A stretch of DNA of 64,000 nucleotides, taken from positions 372,001 to 436,000 of the forward strand of contig WFMF01000019.1 of assembly GCA_011033025.1 (NCBI GenBank), read 5' to 3'. Below the pieces are notes generated by a model. That model worked only from the letters and a program-made list of their open reading frames with translations. It was not told the origin of the DNA and did no database searches. The DNA is from Beroe forskalii. Taxonomy: Eukaryota > Ctenophora > Nuda > Beroida > Beroidae. Positions 43,248-53,800 of the stretch are shown here, one piece after another. Position 1 is the stretch's first letter, and each line of letters starts with the position of its first letter. The position numbers and the translations under genes were made by a program.

Positions 43248-43581
43248 TGATATTTCAATTCCACTGATGTGGTAAGCGAATCCTTCAAATTTAGAGCATT
43301 GTTTGAGTGATTTGTAACCCCATGGTATTAATTTCATTATGTTGAAAATTTACTGGGTTTTCTTGCCTGGCCATCTTAAATGGAATCTCGATAACCTTGA
43401 AAGGCTTTATTTAATTACTGTACATACTACATACACACCATGCTAAGCGCTGTTTTGAGAAATTTAAGAAACATTTTTTTATGTTTGTAGTATACCCATA
43501 TACCTTTGTAGATAAGACATTGGATTGACTAATGTATAACTTGCTATGAAATCTATTGGATTGATTAACACTCTCTAGATT
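43248..43581. other. spacer between finger genes B and C
   Basis: Diverged but recognisable relative of the 37.9 and 40.8 kb flanks (GTTTGAGTGA, ATCTCGATAACCTTG). It lacks an ELP2 exon copy. Nothing else was seen. Confidence 0.5.
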
Positions 43582-45006
43582 ATGAAAGAAGAGGAGTTCA
43601 TGAATGATAGTGATGGTGCTGTCTTAAATCAAGCTAATACTGAAGATCCTACTCATAGTTCTGATAATCAGCACCTCACATCTGACTGTACATCAGATTT
43701 ACCTGCTTTGGCAAGCCATTCTGTGAAACAAGAACCTATCGATCCTGAAGAAAGTAAATCCTTGTCTATTGACTCAATTAATGGGAATTTGAAGATTGAT
43801 GTTCAGGCATTGAATGACAAAACTGAAATTACTGAAGTGATATTGATGAACGGGAAAGATACCCATTCTTTCAAGGTGGAAGGGACAGCTGCTGTTATTG
43901 ATAATAATACAACACCTAGAATTCCTCTGAATAGTGTTTCTAACAACGATGCCTCTTCATACAGCTTAAGACTTGGCTCATTGAAACGATATCTAGTTGA
44001 TGATGAACCAAATATGGGCGCATTATTTAAGTTAAAATGTTTGAAATGCGAATTTCACACCACTCACATATATTTACTTCGTGATCATATCAAAACATTG
44101 CATTATTCAGAGCTTTTCCGTTGTGACCTGTGCTTCAAACTATTCTTAACAAATAGACTTCTTCAACATCATAATCAACAACATGGACCTCGAAAGGAGT
44201 GGAAATGTGCTAAGTGTGCATTCTCATGCAAGCATCATTCGAGATATCGCACTCATCTTATGTATAATCATGGTACGTCAATTGCATGCTCTGCATCTGG
44301 ATGTGATCACAAATTCAAGACAAAGCAGTATCTTTTTTATCATATTAAAAAAGCACATCCTTTAGAAAATATGCCATCAAATTTATCAGTATTGAAATGT
44401 GACAAATGTGGTTTGGTGTTACCCTCCTTAGCTCATTTAAAAAGGCATTCCTGGAAATATTTTGGAATACGACCATTTTCATGTAATCATTGCCAATTCA
44501 GTAGCACAACCCAACGTTATCTCAATAGACATATAAAGACACGGCATTTTTTGCCAAGATCATATCGGTGTTCACATTGTCCAAAAAAGTTCAATTATCA
44601 GAAAATACTTCTTGATCATGAAGAAAGCCATCTCGTCCATCAATGTCCACTATGTTCTTTCAAGGCTTCATCATACAAGGCAATTTCCGAACATAGTATC
44701 AAAATACACATGAAAAAGGTGAAGCAGTTCAAATGTGATGATTGCTCAGCTGAATTCACTCAGAGAATAAGCCTGAAAAGACATCTAGAAGCTGGTAAGT
44801 GTAGCATTGTGACCAATGGTGACACTTCTACTGAATCATCCAAACATTCAAAGACTTTGAAATTGAAGGATCCCTCTGGCTCTCTTTCTCAGCAGAATGC
44901 TGTTATTGGAGAAGAATCAGAAATAATTAAGTGTAATGGATGCAATGAACAATTCCAGAAAATGAGAGTTCTCAAGAAACATTTACAATATTGTGCCTTC
45001 ATATAG
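43582..45006 (+). CDS. C2H2 zinc-finger protein C of the tandem family
   Basis: A 474-codon intact frame from the ATG at 43,582 (MKEEEFMNDSDGAVL). It has the same N-terminal acidic region, HSVKQEPID and EITEVILMNGKD blocks as A and B. About ten fingers: the finger with CDKCGLVLPSLAHLKRHSWKY has Tyr in place of the last His, and the final two end in Cys. Only one copy of the three-finger module is present, so this gene may represent the unexpanded state. A conserved acceptor (CTCTCTAG) precedes the ATG. Confidence 0.87.
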   Translation: MKEEEFMNDSDGAVLNQANTEDPTHSSDNQHLTSDCTSDLPALASHSVKQEPIDPEESKSLSIDSINGNLKIDVQALNDKTEITEVILMNGKDTHSFKVEGTAAVIDNNTTPRIPLNSVSNNDASSYSLRLGSLKRYLVDDEPNMGALFKLKCLKCEFHTTHIYLLRDHIKTLHYSELFRCDLCFKLFLTNRLLQHHNQQHGPRKEWKCAKCAFSCKHHSRYRTHLMYNHGTSIACSASGCDHKFKTKQYLFYHIKKAHPLENMPSNLSVLKCDKCGLVLPSLAHLKRHSWKYFGIRPFSCNHCQFSSTTQRYLNRHIKTRHFLPRSYRCSHCPKKFNYQKILLDHEESHLVHQCPLCSFKASSYKAISEHSIKIHMKKVKQFKCDDCSAEFTQRISLKRHLEAGKCSIVTNGDTSTESSKHSKTLKLKDPSGSLSQQNAVIGEESEIIKCNGCNEQFQKMRVLKKHLQYCAFI

Positions 45007-45723
45007 TTTATTTTTAACCTTTCTTGGTCTGACATTTGGTCTGCATTATGATGTGTTTAGACTGTATATTATTATCATGGTTTCTATACATTAGTTATTG
45101 GATTCATGTTCGCAACAATCTGTAATCAAATGTGTCAAATTTAGGGTATTTTTTACTGTTTAAGTGAAGTATCATTTTTATCTATCTCAACATGCCATGT
45201 TTTATTTGAATATTTTATTATATTAGTCTCACGACAGGTTCAAAGCAATTTAATATAAAGGGTGGTACTATTTGTAAAGAGACGTGTTACTAAATACATT
45301 ATATAACTTGCAACTGATTGTTGGGTATCATGGGTTGTTTGAGAAATATTAATCTTAATTACTTTTGATTGGTGTTCTTTGATAAAATTTTGGGTGGATT
45401 TAAAATAGGTCATACAGTTTTCCAGTCACCAAACATTTGAAACAAAAAAATGATAGTTAAGTGCAAAAAATTGCATTTTGGGCATATCTCTGCATCTGAA
45501 ATTCACAAATGTTTGCTATGCCAGGATCATATTGGTCACATTTTGCTCGTAATACTCTGAAAAATTGATCTTGATATACCCAATTTAACTCAATCTTGAG
45601 TTTGATTTTATTAAGTAGTGTTTTAAAGTTTAAAACCACTTATATTATTATGTTAAAATATTTGGCGTGAGCTATAAATCATGACCCGATATCTCCTTAT
45701 AGCACTGTTTGCTGAATACTTAC
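45007..45723. other. intergenic, no gene seen
   Basis: AT-rich 3' flank of gene C and upstream region of the next finger gene. No feature beyond short chance frames. Confidence 0.4.
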
Positions 45724-46317
45724 ATGGGATCATTTGCTCGTCCACCAGTTAAATCTGAATGTGCAGCTCAGTCCAAAAAACGAACTGATGCCTCCGATAA
45801 ACGATATAGTTGTGGTATATGTGGTAAAGTTTTTGGCATTTTGTCTATGTTACAAAGGCACGAGATTATCCACACTGGTGAGAAGCCTTATGAGTGTGAA
45901 GTTTGCCAAAAAGCATACAGTCGTCATAGTGACTTGAAGCGTCACAAATACTTGCATAGTGGTGAGCGGCCATATTCTTGTGATGTTTGCAAGAGGAGTT
46001 TTACTCGTCTGGTGAGTTTAAACAACCACAAGACTGTACACACTGGCAACAAGCCTTTTCAATGTGATGAATGTGATAAAAAGTTTACAACATCATACGG
46101 ACTACAGACCCATTTATTTACCCATGCTCCTCAGAAACCATTTCAATGTGAGTTTTGTGGAAAAAGGTACACCCAAAGAGGGAATAGGAATAGACACGCC
46201 CTCAAACATGCTAATGATAGTAGAATGTATCGATGTGACATTTGCAAGGAAACTTTTTTGAAGGCAAATGATATGCGCAATCATTTTCAGTGCCAGCATC
46301 CGGAAGTGGATGTTTGA
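45724..46317 (+). CDS. classical six-finger C2H2 protein
   Basis: The ATG at 45,724 (MGSFARPPVKSEC) is preferred over the in-frame TTG at 45,709, giving 197 residues. Six regular C2H2 fingers carry classical linkers (HTGEKPYECEVC, HSGERPYSCDVC, HTGNKPFQCDEC, HAPQKPFQCEFC). VKSE in the short leader fits a sumoylation consensus. The protein ends HPEVDV just after the last finger. The leader is short, so an upstream exon is possible. This type is distinct from genes A-C and resembles general metazoan TGEKP-linker factors. Confidence 0.85.
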   Translation: MGSFARPPVKSECAAQSKKRTDASDKRYSCGICGKVFGILSMLQRHEIIHTGEKPYECEVCQKAYSRHSDLKRHKYLHSGERPYSCDVCKRSFTRLVSLNNHKTVHTGNKPFQCDECDKKFTTSYGLQTHLFTHAPQKPFQCEFCGKRYTQRGNRNRHALKHANDSRMYRCDICKETFLKANDMRNHFQCQHPEVDV

Positions 46318-46943
46318 TCAATAAACTGGACTTCTGCCATTGACTGGGGCTTGTTTCTAATTTTATTGCATGGCAGATAGTATTTGATATGTTAAGTACA
46401 GGACGACTGTAATTTTATTTATTGATTATAATGAAAGTAATGACAATAATATAATGTGGTTGGTTTTGCCTGATACACAGTCGTAGGGAGACGAGATATC
46501 TTTAAATTGACTTTTTAACCTTTGCACAACTGTGAGTGTAACTTTAAAAATTGACATAGTGTCATGCAATGTCCATGAAATCCATATTGTTGTTCGGCAT
46601 TTGATGTTGTTCAATCAACCATCATATCATGTGATCAAAGCAGTGACCAATGATATTTTATTGTTAAGATTCCTTGAACCGATTCCTTGTGAATAACTAG
46701 AATCACTGAACTATATTTATAAGATTGTTATTTGTGTTTTCTGATCTGCTTCTTAATATGCAAGGTTTCTCATGATTTTAATAACCTGTCACGAAAGTAG
46801 AGCTTTGTATATTCAATCATTGACTACTTGTAACGGCAAAGATGGGATCCAATAAAATTAGAATTGAAGTATTCCATTTATCTAAATGACATTCATGATT
46901 ACCTATATGAAAAGTTTAGAGTGTAACTTCACACATTCACAGG
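46318..46943. other. intergenic, possible leader intron
   Basis: Noncoding. It ends in a good 3' splice site (CATTCACAG) one base before the ATG at 46,944, suggesting a 5' untranslated exon upstream. Confidence 0.4.
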
Positions 46944-47665
46944 ATGAACCTTCCCAGTAATAGTGCATTAGAGGGGGATGATTTACCCCATGGTAATACA
47001 TTGGGGGCGGGCATACCTCACCACATTAAATCTGATGAGGACCTGTCCCATGAAATTATCGTGGTGGATGATGTAATAGAATCCACTGTTCAACAAAAAA
47101 CTGACCAAATCACAGAAATCATTGCGAACTACAGTGCTGTCAATGGTTCCAATATAAATAAGGTCCAATTTCATAATTGTGAAATCTGTCAGAGGTCATT
47201 TAAATGTCTTAGTGGATTGCGGTGGCATATGGTTATTCACAATGAAGTTCAACACCATCATTCTGATCTTTTCATAGATCATTCAAGCAACCCACTGTTT
47301 CGACAAAACACAAACACACCCTCAGTACTCACGAAAGATGCTTCAAGTGTCATATTTGTGGTAGTGCAGGTTTCATTGATTCCCGTAGCTTGAAAAGACA
47401 TAAAATCATGGCTCACAAAACACACGAATCTGACGTGAATGAAATCTCATTTCCCCAATCATATCATTTGAAACGCCAGCAAATCAAGCACAGTGGAAGT
47501 AAGCCCCACGAATGTGATATATGTGATGAAGTTTTCACTGAATTGCCTTCTTTACAGAGGCACTTAAATGCTCATGCAGAGCCTTACAAGTGTGGGGAGT
47601 GTGGGCAGACATTTCCACTGGCAAGCCTTTTGAAGGAACACATAGTAATTCACACAGCATTCTAA
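46944..47665 (+). pseudogene. C2H2 zinc-finger gene with a frameshift
   Basis: The first frame starts at 46,944 (MNLPSNSALEGDD): an acidic leader with HIKSDED and one finger (NCEICQRSFKCLSGLRWH), then continues without motif sense to 47,393. From about 47,310 the finger RCFKCHICGSAGFIDSRSL lies in another frame, which runs on through HECDICDEVFTEL and YKCGECGQTFPLA to HTAF and a stop at 47,665. A shift of one or two bases between about 47,230 and 47,330 would join them, or a very small intron may be present. A polyadenylation-like AATAAA lies at about 47,675. Confidence 0.75.
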
Positions 47666-48254
47666 TGATCAAAAAATAAAATGAACTGGAATTGAATGTA
47701 TATTTTTCTGGTTATTTCGTTGGTTATTGTATTAGTTTTGGAATTAAGTTACTGTATTAGATGCTGACTTTTACAGTTGTTATGTTTTTTTAATAAATTC
47801 AAGTCAACCTTATTGGCTCAAAAGCTATGCTCATTCAATGTTACTAGATGAAATGATAAACTCGCTCAGCTCTTGCATTTAATAATTATAACTAGGTAAA
47901 TGCCCTTGCTGAACGGCATGTTAAACAAGGGACTGAAGCTGAGAGGTTCTGTTCTGACCAAGCTATTTTTTGCAAATGTCGGTTTATGCAAACCGTGTCT
48001 CTCAACTCAAACCCAGATTGAATTGGTTTGGCAGTGATGATCAGAATATATAAGACTCAGCCCAATATGCACTTTAATTTCTGAACACCTCAACTCTGTC
48101 CTACATCTAATTCTATATTATAATCATTCAACTTCCAAAGCAATGTTGCAAAGTTTTATAATTGTAACAGTATTTCTTCTCAGGTAATATGGCCAACTCA
48201 TTATTGATCATGTGATTGTTTGCATTGCATGTTCAAGTCGACAACATTATTTTG
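47666..48254. other. intergenic, no gene seen
   Basis: AT-rich spacer before the Gag-finger gene. No retroviral LTR or primer-binding site is recognised upstream of the Gag-like domain. Confidence 0.4.
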
Positions 48255-49938
48255 ATGGAGCGACTTCTTCGACCAGATAAGCTTTCAGTCCTTCACTCGG
48301 ATCGTGATGCAGAGAAAAAATTCATGCTATGGAAAGATAGTCTTGTCAACTTCATGACAGCTATTCCAACAACAGTTGCGCCCACATCTGTTGACAAGTT
48401 AGAGCTTCTTAAAAATTGTATTCAACCAGATGTTTATGAGTACATAAGGACTGAAACCACTTATGATGGTGCGATGGAGGTTCTCGAAAACCTTTACAAG
48501 AAGCCAGGAAATATTATGCATGCACGTTATGATCTTGCAACCAGAAAACAGGAATCTTCTCAGAGTTTGGATAGTTTCCTCACAGTGCTAAGAAATCTAG
48601 CAAAATCATGCCGATTTGATCTTCCAGTTTCAAAGGAGGAATATGAAGATGAATATATAAGGGATGCTTTCATTTCGGGGTTGAGTTCTGCTACTATCAG
48701 GCAGCATTTGTTAAAGGAAAATAAGCTAACGCTCTCAGAAGCTGTCGAAAAGGCCAAATCGATAGAAATCGTACAGAACAACTCTCAGTTATGTTCTTCA
48801 ACCAGCAAGACAAACATCAATTCGCAACGTGAGTGTAATTCGAGTGTGGATTCTAACCCATCTAATTCTACTCTGAATAAGTTTAAATGTGATAAGTGTG
48901 GAGAGTTATTTGTTGATGAGAATTCTTTAAGAACTCATTCCAAATCAGTTCATACTGGTCCATTGTTGAGTAGCACTATGGAAACAATGTTGAATAATGA
49001 AGCTCAGCAGTGCAAATTGACTGACACAGCTACTCCCAATCAAGCTGACGATACTAATTCAAGAGATCGTAGTAAAACTGCAGCTGCTGGTAAAACAATC
49101 ACAGTGACTGATCTCAGAGATTCCTCAGTGAATATTATTACATTGAAATGTTTGCTGTGTTCCTTTTCCTGCTGCTAACCAGGATGATTTCATCAGGCAT
49201 CACACTGCTTGTCACCAACAGAAGGGCACACAAAATGATGGAAAGCCTTCTTATCCAGTTTACGATATTCACAAGTGTTACATTTGTAACCGAAGATTCC
49301 TAGACTTGCCAAAATTACAAATGCATTCATTATTACATAAAAATGAAATAAGATCATTTCAATGTCAAATTTGTCAGAAGACGTTCAAGAAATCCTATGA
49401 TCTTCGGAAGCATATCCAGTATGTACACAGTGAGGCAAGACCCTACCAATGCAGCTTGTGTGAGAAACAATTCAAAAGATCACACGATTTGAAAAGACAT
49501 GAATTCACACACAATAAACAGCCCAACACCGAATTAGATCCTCATGAATGTGACATTTGTGATCTGAGATTCAAGGAAATATCTGATTTAGAAGCACATA
49601 CCCTTTTACACTCAAAAGAGAAATCATTTCAGTGCAATATTTGTCAAAGGGTATTCAAGCATGCAAGTTCTTTATGGGCACACAAGCGAACACATAGCGA
49701 AGACAGGCCCTACCAATGTGATGTGTGTCAAAAGTCTTTTAAACAACCGGGTGTTTTGTGGAAGCATAAGACTGTGCACAACCAAGTTAAACGATATAAA
49801 TGTGATATTTGTGGTAAAGGAATGAGAGATATTGGCGGATTGCAGAGACATATACGCACACATTCGAGCGAAAAACCACACCAATGTGGTAATTGTGGTA
49901 AGGCATTCAGAGTGCCGTATGATTTGAAAGTACCATAG
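48255..49938 (+). CDS. Gag-like domain fused to C2H2 fingers (one frameshift)
   Basis: Starting at the ATG at 48,255 (MERLLRPDKL; the longer frame from 48,216 is less likely), about 180 residues resemble the Gag capsid region of Ty3-like LTR retrotransposons. Examples are EKKFMLWKDSLVNFM, QESSQSLDSFLTVLRNLAKSC and EYIRDAFISGLSSATIRQHL. A Ser/Asn-rich linker and a C2H2 finger (KCDKCGELFVDENSLRTH) follow. Then comes a finger whose frame breaks at the T4 run 49,164-49,167; with one T fewer it would be a regular finger. Seven more fingers run in the second frame at 49,237-49,890 (FQCQICQKTFKKSYDL, YQCSLCEKQFKRSHDL, YKCDICGKGMRDIGGL). The last finger (HQCGNCGKAFRVP) is cut by a stop. No protease, RT or integrase is adjacent, so this looks like a captured Gag domain, comparable in principle to SCAN-finger genes. 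The frameshift could be an assembly error in a homopolymer. Confidence 0.8.
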
Positions 49939-50882
49939 CTATAAATGTAAACCGAGTCAAGTTAACTGCTCATAACTGCAGCATATTGATGACGATTATG
50001 ACAAAGATGCGCCTTCCAGACCTGCAGGGTCAGAGCTTAGAAATAAAGATTGGGAGGAATATTTGTGGTATCTCTTTACTTCTCAAGTGGAAGGCAGTTT
50101 CATTTCTTGAGTAATTTGAGTTTCCCTTCATTTTGTTGGCAGTTTGTACACTTTCGCCCAAATTCAGATAAAATGCAATAACGCATGTCTCAAAGTGATT
50201 CGTGTTACAGCCCTTATTAAGTCTTAACCTCATTAACTTATATCATTAATAACTGATGTAATTAAATCTTCCTTGATTTCTTGATATGCTGCGCATTAAT
50301 TGACAGTTAAAATCCCTAATAGTTATTAGAGCTTTATAGGTCCTCTGAATTGTCGATAATACATTGCTGTTATCGTGTAACGTAATACGAGAGATTGATT
50401 TATTATTTTTCATTGATGCATTATTTTACATTGATTTATTATTTTACATTTATTGTATTTACTGTATTTACTGTATTCAAACTGATTTTCACTGCTTTTG
50501 AGCTGATCAAGTACATGTTCCTACGAAAAACGATTTTTTGTATTAAATTCCATGATGAATCTGAAGCTAAATTTGTAAATTTAATATTATGTCTCAGTTA
50601 ACTTCTCAATTTCAATTTTACAAAACTCTAGCTATTTCGATAGCCTTTATGACTCTGACAATACCAACTAACAAATAACTACAATTAATTATCCATTGAT
50701 ATCACTTAACTTCTCATAGGAGTCCTCTTAATAATGCCCATGGGTGGAACCCGTTAAAACTTCTTCAAGAACCTCGGATAAGTCCTGCTACTCTTGCCAG
50801 GACCTCTTGAATACCAACTCCCCCTTGTCACTCACCCACCTCTCATCTGATAGCCCCAATCTACTACTCTCCCATCTCTACC
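49939..50882. other. intergenic, PLAA promoter region
   Basis: Contains short TTACATTGATTTATTATT-like repeats near 50,400-50,480. No gene was seen. Confidence 0.4.
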
Positions 50883-53800
50883 ATGTTTGAGTTGTCTGCA
50901 CTTCTGACTGGACACTCGGCCGATGTGAGGTGTTGCTGCATGGATGCTCAGGTAATTTTTATTCGCCTCGGAATTGTTATACCATATAATATCTATAGAC
51001 ATACTGTAATCTGTAATCAAAGTCTTTGACTACTATTGGGCCTTGAGCAATTAGCTTGTGGGTTTGAAATCGAAAATTATATTGCCTATTAACACCCCTT
51101 CACAAAAGTTGAAATCCATTTCCCATAGGGAGGATAAGGCCAAGAGCGAGGATAAAAATTTTTCTACCAGCAAAAATTTTCAAATTTGAAAAAAAAAACA
51201 AACAAAATTTGGTGATAAGTAGTGGAACAATTGTGAAATTGTCATCTCTTTTTGAGATGTGCTATGTGACTTGAAACCAACAAACCAAATTAGGAAAACT
51301 AAGGATTCTATTCGCTTTTCCGGGATCATCTTCGGTTTCCAAGAGCAGAAAAGGATAGCTAAAAGGGAATGCCTTTGATAAAGCCGCAGATTGTCATTGC
51401 TGTGGTGATAACTATTATTTTGATATTAAATGAAAACGAGGATTAATAAGCAGCATGCGTATGATTTTTATCTATCAACAAAAGTCTAAAGGGCAAGACA
51501 ATACATATTTCTTCTCATCTAATCATCTAAATTTGATAAATTGATTGTCTAATGTCTTGGACAAGCGAAGATTAAGTGCAAATTCTAATTGTGATACTGT
51601 GATAAAATAAGGCTGAAATGAGGGCAAATATCCTACTGGGACAGCAATTCCAATTTCGATTTGCTCCAAACGTCTGGCTCCTGAGATCTAACGCTCCCAC
51701 ATTCCAGGCCCGCCTTAAATAATAAATAAGTTTTACTTTCGCTTCTGTAAACATTTCTCATACCAAAGAACTGATATGCTTATATATCAAAATTAGACAT
51801 GAATGACTGAATGACAGTAAAAGTCTTATTAAGATGGCAATTTGTTCCAAATGTTTGCCCTCTGGGGGCTGCCGCTCCCAGACCCCCAACATTGCCCTTT
51901 TTAAATTTTTATAGACACTTTTTGTGTGGTTATGTGATCAAAATATATATCTTAAACTAGACTTAAAATTAGACCGTAATGAGGGCAAAATCCTATTGAG
52001 GCAGCAATTCAACGACTGGCTTCTGGGGCTGCCGCCCCAGACCCCCTGCCTTTGAAGTTTGATCTTTTTGCTGGAAATTTATTGGTCACATTTTTAAGTC
52101 AAATAATCAGATACCTTGTTGAGCAAGTTTTACCACAAAATTGAAATAACAAAGATGAAAAACCGAAGATAAACTTTCAATTTAGGGAGGATAAGGGTGG
52201 TGATTTTCAACTTATATGAACCTATGCCTATTAAAATATATTTGATGTTTGCTTTATTTCGGTAGATGCAAAATGGGGCCAAAGCCGTCCAATCTATTGG
52301 GGGGGGGGGGCGTATAATTTAAATAAGGAATGGTGTTGCTCATCAGTCTGATACCTTCCATGACCAGGGTCGCATCATCACTGGTTCCCGAGACAAGACA
52401 ACTGCTGTTTGGGAGCAAACTCCGAACACGGATAACAACACTCCTGCCGGACAAAGGTATCTGCTAGGGGTGAATGGGCATAGCTGAATTCTTTTATTTT
52501 TCTGATTTCTATGCATGATCTCAGATCTGAGACCTTCCTAACCACTGAGATCTTCCTAACCACTGTTGTACTTTGAAAGACAAATGTAATGATCACCATT
52601 TCTGATTACACCATAATTTCGAATTTTCTTGGTTTTGGTCAGTCATCTAAGTGCTGTCGTACCGTGTGAACTAGTTCAGTACACCACACTCACTCCACAC
52701 CCTCCCACTTCCCCAGGTGGACTATTGTACGGAAGTTGGAAGGTCACTCCGGCTTTGTGAACGCCGTAGCGGCGCTCAAGATAACGCCAGAGTTCCCCCA
52801 AGGTCTGGTTCTAACGGGAGGACAGGATAAACTGATCAACGTGTACTGTCCTGGTGAGTTGCAATCTCAATGATTTGTATTTGTCATTGTCGTAATGTTC
52901 TCATTTTCTTATGGGGGTCATGTGCATGTTGAAATGTTTCTCATGTACTAAAAATGTGTGCCTTCTACTCTAGATTACTTTCATTGTTTTGCTTTTTTGT
53001 ATACATTAGCCGTTTTCATCCGAATATCTCTTTCGATTGCTCTATGCAATTGATCGATCAAATACTTTCCTCATGACAAAATAACTTTGCGGCGTGTTAT
53101 GCGCCGTGTTGTCATGGTGACTCCCCCTCCTGATATCACGGAGCCAATCAGGCAGCTGACTGGACACAGTGACGGAATAACATGCCTTTCTACGGGATGG
53201 AACGGCACCATTCTGTCTGGCTCTGCCGACTGCACTGTCAGGGTAAGCCATCGCGCGTGTTGTCGTAGTCTAAAACGTACAAAAGTTGTATAACTGTCGA
53301 TAGTCTGTCAAACCCAACACTTCGTGATATTCAGAGATTTCATTTCAGAAAAAAGTCTCTTTCAGAAGTGTAGAAGTGTGCGCACGCCATCGAGAACATT
53401 TAAATTGATGACGTCATTATCACAGCTCAATGTAGTGAGTTAACGCATTGAACCGCGCAGCGTATAGATGTGCATTCCCAACACCTGTACCCCACTCAGG
53501 TTTGGGAAGACTTTGCAGTGACGGAGGTGTTGAAGGGCCACAGCGCCCCAGTATGGGATGTTGCTATCTACCCCGGTAGAGGCACCTACCTGTCTGCAAG
53601 TGGGGATAAGACTATTCGGCTCTGGAGAGAAGGCAAGCTCTGAGTGTTTCAGGGGGGGGAGGGGGCTTTACCCAGTCGTTCACATATTACGTGATCGTTT
53701 TTTTCACTTTTCAGACGGATTTTGAGATGCATTTGTGCATAAAGAATTCGGCCTCCCCTCGTTTAATATACACTAAAAGCAACTCAATGATGGATGCTGC

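Noticed and set aside
48255..49178. A live LTR retrotransposon at the Gag-like domain
   Set aside because: No LTR, primer-binding site, protease, RT or integrase was found within the spacer or downstream; C2H2 fingers follow instead.
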